From positions 1-64,000 of the forward strand of contig JAFQQT010000032.1 in assembly GCA_017410455.1 (NCBI GenBank): a stretch of 64,000 nt of DNA. Reading direction: 5' to 3'. The notes under the pieces are model-generated. The model was not told where the DNA came from. It searched no databases and saw only the letters and a program-made list of their open reading frames with translations. Below are positions 59,091 to 64,000 of the stretch, piece after piece. The stretch's first letter is position 1, and each line of letters opens with the position of its first letter. The DNA comes from Clostridia bacterium. Its GTDB lineage: Bacteria; Bacillota; Clostridia; Christensenellales; Aristaeellaceae. Both the position numbers and the translations under genes were made by a program.

Positions 59091-59312
59091 ATGCAGACGA
59101 CGATGACAACCCGGGCGGAGCAGCAGGCCCGGTGGCTGCTGTGGCAGATGGGCAGCGTGACGGTGGACGGCGCAGGGGCGTCACATGCCCGCATGGCAGC
59201 GCCACCGGAGCCGCCCGCGATGGCCGAACCCCGCCGCAGCCGCTACGATGCGGTGATCCGCCGTATGCAGCAGGCCGGGCAGCGCACCGGTACATACACG
59301 CCCTGGGCTTAA
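59091..59312 (+). CDS. Possible small protein
   Basis: 73 residues from ATG 59091 (59085 possible), preceded by AAAGGAGGGATGCAC, a strong Shine-Dalgarno. Rich in Gln, Arg, Ala and Met (TTRAEQQARWLLWQMGSV...), no membrane span or family recognised. Its TAA stop shares bases with the TAA of the convergent kinase gene (TTAA at 59309-59312). Divergent from the epimerase. The good ribosome site is the main support. Confidence 0.5.
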   Translation: MQTTMTTRAEQQARWLLWQMGSVTVDGAGASHARMAAPPEPPAMAEPRRSRYDAVIRRMQQAGQRTGTYTPWA

Positions 59313-59875
59313 CGCAGGATGACGCAGCCGGCGTCCGGCAGCCTGAGGGCGGCGAAGTAGGCGTTCTCCAGCGGAATCCAGCGTGCATTGAAGGTGGCGA
59401 GCCGCTCCGGGCCGACGCGGCTCAGCAGGCGGCGCTGCTGCTCAGCGGCATCGATGGTGAGGAAGACGCGCAGAGACGCATGCTGCGCGATGGCGGGCAG
59501 GTTGCAGTAGGTGCCCTCGAGGATCAGCAGGCGGCTGTCGGGCAGGGGCTGCGCGTCGCCCATGCGGTCCTCGTGGCAGAGGTAGGGGCGGACGGCAGCT
59601 GTCTGACCCGCCAGCCAGGGAGCGATCACCTCCGCCAGAAGGCGTTCCGCGTCCGCATTGCCGCCGGGGATGGCGAGGCGCTCCGGAGTCTTCTGTGCGT
59701 GGGGGATGACGAAATCGTCCATGTGGATGACGGGTGCGCCGGTAGCTTCGGCCAGCTGCTGCGCCAGCGTCGACTTGCCGGAGCCGCAGGGGCCGTCGAT
59801 GGTGAGGAGGATGCGCTCCCCCTCCAGGGCGGAAAGCGCCTGCAGGATGCTGCTGATGCGGTCGTGATCGGTCAT
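59309..59875 (-). CDS. P-loop kinase, uridine-kinase-like
   Basis: 188 residues. Walker A TIDGPCGSGKSTLAQQL near the N-terminus, an Asp pair in VIHMDDFVIPHAQKTPE (DDF, as in nucleoside kinases), LLILEGTYCN (Walker B-like), and LRVFLTIDAAEQQRRLLSR. Resembles uridine kinase/phosphoribulokinase-type proteins; the acceptor cannot be fixed. It lies 52 bp behind argD, with a terminator between. Confidence 0.87.
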   Translation of the reverse strand: MTDHDRISSILQALSALEGERILLTIDGPCGSGKSTLAQQLAEATGAPVIHMDDFVIPHAQKTPERLAIPGGNADAERLLAEVIAPWLAGQTAAVRPYLCHEDRMGDAQPLPDSRLLILEGTYCNLPAIAQHASLRVFLTIDAAEQQRRLLSRVGPERLATFNARWIPLENAYFAALRLPDAGCVILR

Positions 59876-59887
59876 GGTGGCTCCTCC

Positions 59888-59923
59888 AAAAGGCGCACTG
59901 CCGCGTAAGGGACAGTGCGCCTT
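59888..59923 (-). terminator. Terminator of the arg operon
   Basis: AAGGCGCACTG / CAGTGCGCCTT perfect 11-bp inverted repeat (59890-59900 and 59913-59923); on the minus strand it is followed by TTGG after a short T-run. Confidence 0.7.
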
Positions 59924-59927
59924 GTTT

Positions 59928-61088
59928 TTATGCCAGATGCTTCTTCAGGATCGTGATGCCCTGCTTCAGCTGCTCCATAGGGATGTTCAGCGGGGGCAGC
60001 AGGCGCACCTTCTCGTGGGCGGTCAGCACCAGCAGGCCATCTGCCAGGCAGGCTGCGGCGATCTCGCCCGCGGTGTGCTTCGTGGGCAGGATGCCGATCA
60101 TCAGGCCCATGCCGGTGACGGTTTCGACGCCCTCTGCGCCCTCCAGCTCGCTGCGGATGTAGGCCGCGCGGGCCTTTACGCCCTCAAAGAGGGCCTCGTC
60201 CATGCGGGAGATGACGTTCAGCGCCGCCGCCGCGCAGACGGGGTTACCGCCGTAGGTGGAGCCGTGATCGCCCTTGCCGAGGGTGAATTCGACCTTCTCG
60301 CCCATCAGGCACGCGCCGATGGGCAGTCCGCCGCCCAGGCCCTTCGCCGTGGTCACCACATCGGGAGTCACGCCGAACTGCTGGTAGGCGTAGAGGCTGC
60401 CGGTGCGGCCGTTGCCGGTCTGCACTTCGTCGATCATCAGCAGCACATCGTTTTCCCGGCAGAGCTTCTCCGCCAGCTGTACATAGGACTTGTCCAGCGG
60501 GATCACGCCGCCCTCGCCCTGCACCATCTCCATCAGGATCGCGCAGACCTTGCCGGAGGTCAGCGCTGCGGTCAGCTCGGCCTCGTCATTGGCATGGATG
60601 TGCCGGAAGCCCTCGGGGAAGGGGCCGAAGTGGGCGTGGAACTTGTCCTGACCGGTGGCGGCCAGCGTGGCGATGGTGCGCCCGTGGAAGGAATTCCACA
60701 GCGTCACGATGGTTGTCCGGCCCGTGGCCTCGCCGTAGCGACGGGCGACCTTCAGCGCGCACTCGTTGGCCTCGGCGCCGGAATTGCCGTAGAAGACCTT
60801 CTTCATGCCTGTCTTTTCGCACAGGAGCTTCGCCAGCTCCGCCTGGGGGGCGGTGTAGTACAGGTTCGAGGTGTGTACCAGCGTCGTCAGCTGCGCCGTC
60901 ACGGCGGCCACCCACTCCGGGTCGCCCGCGCCAAAGGCCGTCACGCCGATGCCGGTGCCCAGGTCGATGTAGGTCTTGCCGGCTTCGTCCACATAGGTCG
61001 CGCCGCTTGCACTGGAAAGCGCCACGTCAAAGCGGCCATAGGTGCCCGCGACGTATTGCTGGTCGGTTTGTTTGGTTGTATTTTGCAT
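59928..61088 (-). CDS. argD: Acetylornithine aminotransferase
   Basis: 386 residues from ATG 61088 (AGGGGTGATTGAT upstream). PLP aminotransferase that makes N-acetylornithine from the semialdehyde in arginine synthesis. YVDEAGKTYIDLGTGIGVTA, GNSGAEANECALKVAR, and the PLP Lys in TTAKGLGGGLPIGACLMG are visible. Last of the arg operon; 5 bp behind the peptidase-like gene. Confidence 0.95.
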   Translation of the reverse strand: MQNTTKQTDQQYVAGTYGRFDVALSSASGATYVDEAGKTYIDLGTGIGVTAFGAGDPEWVAAVTAQLTTLVHTSNLYYTAPQAELAKLLCEKTGMKKVFYGNSGAEANECALKVARRYGEATGRTTIVTLWNSFHGRTIATLAATGQDKFHAHFGPFPEGFRHIHANDEAELTAALTSGKVCAILMEMVQGEGGVIPLDKSYVQLAEKLCRENDVLLMIDEVQTGNGRTGSLYAYQQFGVTPDVVTTAKGLGGGLPIGACLMGEKVEFTLGKGDHGSTYGGNPVCAAAALNVISRMDEALFEGVKARAAYIRSELEGAEGVETVTGMGLMIGILPTKHTAGEIAAACLADGLLVLTAHEKVRLLPPLNIPMEQLKQGITILKKHLA

Positions 61089-61093
61089 ATCAA

Positions 61094-61816
61094 TCACCCC
61101 TGTGTCAGATTGGGGAGGTCGGCGACCCAGCGGAGGAAGTCCGCCTCGATCGCGACCATGGGTTTGCCCAGCAGGGCGGGGAGACACTGTGGTTTTTCAG
61201 CGTCGCAGTCTGCGGCGTAAACCTTTTTCAGGTAGACAGGCAGGGTCAGCGTTTCGGCCAGATAACGGGTAAAGGCCCCGGCGATGGGGTAGGAGATCTC
61301 GCAGGGCACATCGTAGAAGCTGTCGTTGGGCATCAGCTGCGCCAGAGGCACATAGCGCCCATCCGAGAGGAAACGGCGCACCCACGCTTCGTTGGGTTCA
61401 CCCCACCAGGTCTCGTCCATGTACATGGCCAGACCCTCGATGATGAAGCCCTGCCAGGGGTCACCCACCAGCTGCGCGATGACGTGCGTGTCCTCATGCA
61501 TACCGATGCACTTCACATCCTCGTTGTAGACGGCGGTGATGGTATCGGGGAGGTGCGCGCATCCGTTCAGCGGGCCGATGGATGTGCCGGTTGCCTGTTC
61601 GTACAGAGCACCACATTCCTGGGCGGTTTCCAGCAGGATGTAGTGCAGCGGAAAGTCCGGCATTACCTGGAGCGCCGCCGTGATGCGGGCAAAGCAGCTC
61701 TCCTGTTCAGCGGCGATCAGGCAGATATCACTGGCCGCGGTGCTGCCGGGGCGGTAATGGAAAGTGTAATGGGGCGTGCGGTGCTCCGCAAAGCCGGTCA
61801 GATTCTCGTGAAGCAT
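61094..61816 (-). CDS. Predicted zincin-like metallopeptidase in the arginine operon
   Basis: 240 residues from ATG 61816 (GGGAGCTGACGTC upstream). GMHEDTHVIAQL is an HExxH zinc motif, and about 20 residues on IIEGLAMYMDETWWG gives the Glu third ligand of a gluzincin. No signal peptide or span, so probably cytoplasmic. Family name unknown to me; it resembles DUF2268/peptidase-MA-like proteins only in the motif. Wedged between argB (14 bp) and argD (5 bp). Confidence 0.8.
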   Translation of the reverse strand: MLHENLTGFAEHRTPHYTFHYRPGSTAASDICLIAAEQESCFARITAALQVMPDFPLHYILLETAQECGALYEQATGTSIGPLNGCAHLPDTITAVYNEDVKCIGMHEDTHVIAQLVGDPWQGFIIEGLAMYMDETWWGEPNEAWVRRFLSDGRYVPLAQLMPNDSFYDVPCEISYPIAGAFTRYLAETLTLPVYLKKVYAADCDAEKPQCLPALLGKPMVAIEADFLRWVADLPNLTQG

Positions 61817-61830
61817 GACGTCAGCTCCCT

Positions 61831-62727
61831 TCACCCCACGCTGTAATGCGGGTTCAGCTCCTTCTTGAACATGGTGCCCGCGCCCTCGTCGGTCAGGCAC
61901 TCGATCAGCAGCGCGTGGGGGACGCGGCCGTCGATGATGAAGACCTTGCGCACGCCGTCGCGGATGGCGTCGGTGCAGCAGGCCACCTTGGGGATCATGC
62001 CGCCGGAGATGACGCCCTTTTCCTTCAGCTCCTCGCAGCCCTTGAGGTCGATGCGGCGGATGAGGGTGGAGGGGTCGTTGGGATCCATCAGCAGGCCCAC
62101 GGTGTCGGTCATGGAGATGAGCGCCTCGGCCTTCAGCGCGCCCGCAATGGCAGCGGCGGCGGTGTCGGCGTTGATGTTGCAGACATGGCCCGTCTCGTCG
62201 CAGCCGATGGTGCTGACAACGGGGATATAGCCCTTCTCCAGCAGGTCGAGGATGGGCGTGGCGTCCACCTTGTCGATCTCGCCCACGTAGCCCAGCCGCT
62301 CGTCCACGATGCGGGCCTTGAGCAGGTTGCCGTCCATGCCGCTGATGCCCATGGCGCGGCCGCCCAGCATCTCCAGCTTGGCCACCAGGGACTTGTTGAT
62401 CTTGCCCGCCAGCACCATCTGCACGATTTCGCTGGTCTCTTCATCGGTGACGCGCAGGCCGTCCACGAACTGGCTCTCCTTGCCCACGCGCTTGAGCATG
62501 CCGGAAATCTCCGGGCCGCCGCCGTGCACCAGCACGACCTTCACGCCGATGAGGGACATCAGCACCATGTCGCGCATCACGTCGTGCTTGAGGACTTCGT
62601 TGATCATGGCGTTGCCGCCGTATTTCACCACGATGATCTTGCCGTAGTACTTCTGAATATAGGGCAGCGCCTCCACCAGCACCTGAGCGCGGTCGGCGTT
62701 GCTGAGGATGGAAATATGCTCGCTCAT
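61831..62727 (-). CDS. argB: Acetylglutamate kinase
   Basis: 298 residues. Phosphorylates N-acetylglutamate in arginine synthesis. IVVKYGGNAM (ATP Lys), VLVHGGGPEISGML, and CNINADTAAAAIAGALKAE match the family; usual length near 290-300. The Cys/His-free N-terminal helix suggests the hexameric, arginine-inhibited form (inference). GAGGAATACC precedes the ATG; 14 bp behind argJ. Confidence 0.97.
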   Translation of the reverse strand: MSEHISILSNADRAQVLVEALPYIQKYYGKIIVVKYGGNAMINEVLKHDVMRDMVLMSLIGVKVVLVHGGGPEISGMLKRVGKESQFVDGLRVTDEETSEIVQMVLAGKINKSLVAKLEMLGGRAMGISGMDGNLLKARIVDERLGYVGEIDKVDATPILDLLEKGYIPVVSTIGCDETGHVCNINADTAAAAIAGALKAEALISMTDTVGLLMDPNDPSTLIRRIDLKGCEELKEKGVISGGMIPKVACCTDAIRDGVRKVFIIDGRVPHALLIECLTDEGAGTMFKKELNPHYSVG

Positions 62728-62741
62728 GGTATTCCTCCTGA

Positions 62742-63956
62742 TCAGGTGCGGTAGTCGCCGTTGATCTTGACGTAATCGTAGGTCAGGTCACAGCCCCAGG
62801 CGGTGGCGGCAGCGTCGCCGTCCCGAAGGGTGATGAGGACGTCGATCTCGTCCTCAAGAAGGATCTCCTTGGCCTTTTCCTCCGAGAAGGGGACGGAGGC
62901 GCCCATGCTGCACACGTTGATCTCGCCCTTGATGCTGCGGAAGGTCACGTCCACGGCCTTCACGTCGATGTCTGCGCCGGAGTAGCCCAGGGCGCACAGC
63001 ACGCGGCCCCAGTTGGCGTCCGCGCCGAAGACGGCGGCCTTGAACAGGCTCGAGCACACCACGGACTTGGCGGCCAGCTTGGCGTCGCGCACGGTCTTGC
63101 CGCCGCAGACGCGGCAGGTCAGCAGACGGGTCGCGCCCTCGCCGTCCTTGGCGATCATGCGGCAGAGGGTGGTGGTCACCTCGTTCAGCGCGGCGCAGAA
63201 GGCGGCATAGTCGCTGCCGTCGGCGGTGATCATTTCGTTGCCCGCCATGCCGTTGGACATGATGCACACCATGTCGTTGGTGGAGGTGTCGCCGTCCACG
63301 GAGGTCATGTTGAAGGTGTCCTGCACGTTGTCAGCCAGGGCCTTCTTCAGCATATGGGGGGCGATGGCCGCGTCGCAGGTGAGGAACACCAGCATGGTGG
63401 CGAGGTTCGGGTGGATCATGCCGCTGCCCTTGGCGATGCCGCCCAGCTTGCAGACCTTTCCGCCAGCTGTGAAGGAGACTGCGACCTCCTTCAGCTTCGT
63501 GTCGGTGGTCATGATGGCCTCGGCGGCCTCCTGGGAGCCTTCCGCATGCACGGAGGCAACCAGGTCGGCCATGCCCTCCGCGATGGGGGTGATGGACAGG
63601 GGCTGGCCGATGACGCCGGTGGAGGCGACGATCACGTCCTCCGCCTTCAGGCCCGTGGCCTGCGCGGTCAGCTGACACATCTGCCAGGCCACGTCCTCGC
63701 CGTCGGCATTGCAGGTGTTGGCGTTGCCGCTGTTGCAGATGGCCGCCTGGGCGACGCCGTCGGCGATGTTGCGCTGGGTGACGTAGATGGGCGCGCCCTT
63801 GACCAGGTTGGTGGTGTACACCGCGCTGGCAGAGGCGGGGACTTCACTAATGATGAGCGCGATGTCGCGCTTCACGCGGTTCTTGCGGATGCCGCAGTGA
63901 ACGCCGCCAGCCTTGAAGCCAAGGGGGGCACAGACGCCGCCGGTGATATGCTCCAT
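62742..63956 (-). CDS. argJ: Glutamate N-acetyltransferase / N-acetylglutamate synthase
   Basis: 404 residues from ATG 63956 (GGAGGATTATACA upstream; an earlier ATG is nearer the Shine-Dalgarno). ArgJ moves the acetyl group from acetylornithine to glutamate, and may also make it from acetyl-CoA. The self-cleavage Thr is in GSGMIHPNLATMLVF; TSVDGDTSTNDM is also typical. It probably follows argC off the right edge, as in many Clostridia. The remaining 44 bp hold no gene I can read. Confidence 0.95.
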   Translation of the reverse strand: MEHITGGVCAPLGFKAGGVHCGIRKNRVKRDIALIISEVPASASAVYTTNLVKGAPIYVTQRNIADGVAQAAICNSGNANTCNADGEDVAWQMCQLTAQATGLKAEDVIVASTGVIGQPLSITPIAEGMADLVASVHAEGSQEAAEAIMTTDTKLKEVAVSFTAGGKVCKLGGIAKGSGMIHPNLATMLVFLTCDAAIAPHMLKKALADNVQDTFNMTSVDGDTSTNDMVCIMSNGMAGNEMITADGSDYAAFCAALNEVTTTLCRMIAKDGEGATRLLTCRVCGGKTVRDAKLAAKSVVCSSLFKAAVFGADANWGRVLCALGYSGADIDVKAVDVTFRSIKGEINVCSMGASVPFSEEKAKEILLEDEIDVLITLRDGDAAATAWGCDLTYDYVKINGDYRT

Positions 63957-64000
63957 TGTATAATCCTCCATATTGGTTGTATATTCTGCATACCGGCTCC

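Noticed and set aside
63960..63985. ARG box upstream of argJ
   Set aside because: TATGCAGAATATACAA is only part-palindromic and misses the consensus spacing by two bases, so an ArgR site is not supported.
1..64000. tRNA, rRNA, riboswitch or T-box elements
   Set aside because: No cloverleaf with TTCGA arm, rRNA core, or known leader motif was seen in the gaps by eye; a covariance-model scan would be decisive.

Overview
The window reads as chromosome from an endospore-forming Clostridia-type Bacillota with a GC-rich genome. Sporulation genes are present (gpr, two SpoIIP-type hydrolases, a SpoIVFA/SpoIVFB-like pair). Other Gram-positive signs are DUF1292 and YlbF-family genes, a CdaR-type regulator, an MsmX/UgpC ATPase, strong AGGAGG Shine-Dalgarno sites and many -35/-10 sigma-A promoters. 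I cannot name the genus. No rRNA, tRNA, phage, transposase or CRISPR array was found. Most genes lie in short, tightly packed operons with 1-8 bp overlaps.

Layout. 1-300: intergenic 112-bp tandem repeats. 0.3-2.6 kb (-): PFL/ACT pair and a small secreted protein. 2.7-6.7 kb (-): a MarR-controlled heterodimeric ABC exporter. 6.8-9.3 kb: SPL-like radical SAM protein (-) diverging from murC (+). 9.5-14.9 kb (+): YkvI-like permease, alr, 5-formyl-THF cycloligase, membrane protein, rsmD, coaD and a coiled-coil protein. 15.1-17.2 kb (+): MacA-like adaptor and FtsX-type permease without an ATPase. 17.3-21.2 kb (+): sugar ABC ATPase, CdaR-type regulator, S41 protease. 21.3-22 kb (-): two DUF1292 proteins. 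22.1 kb (+): APH(3')-like kinase. 23-27.2 kb (-): hydrolase, exonuclease III, phosphatase, nitroreductase, araA. 27.4-33.9 kb (+): DUF1846 protein, phosphoribosyltransferase, a TIR/transmembrane/LRR protein, gpr, spoIIP. 34-36.3 kb (-): a 770-residue protein of unknown family. 36.5-38.3 kb (+): DUF1614-like membrane protein and a second SpoIIP. 38.4-39.2 kb (-): two small genes. 39.3-53.5 kb (+): TIGR03960/DUF2344 pair, RNase G, miaB, ylbF, mutS, mutL, miaA, a PLP lyase and the SpoIVF-like pair. 53.6-57.4 kb (+): split transketolase, acetyltransferase, lipid kinase, Ala-rich protein. 57.5-64 kb (mostly -): SRAP, aldose epimerase, a small kinase, and argJ-argB-peptidase-argD, which runs off the right edge.

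Most notable is the gene at 29650-31989. It encodes a zinc ribbon, a TIR domain keeping the Ser-x-Trp-x3-Glu signature, one membrane segment with basic residues on its N-terminal side, a Thr-Pro stalk, and a BspA-type leucine-rich-repeat ectodomain. That is the layout of a Toll-like receptor read in the opposite N-to-C order. Other points of interest are a dispersed ACCGAC/GTCGGT palindrome family in the mutS-miaA region, three intergenic inverted-repeat elements, a likely start-proximal frameshift near 38770, a MutL lacking the usual Cys/His of its C-terminal motif, and a zincin-like gene inside the arginine operon.
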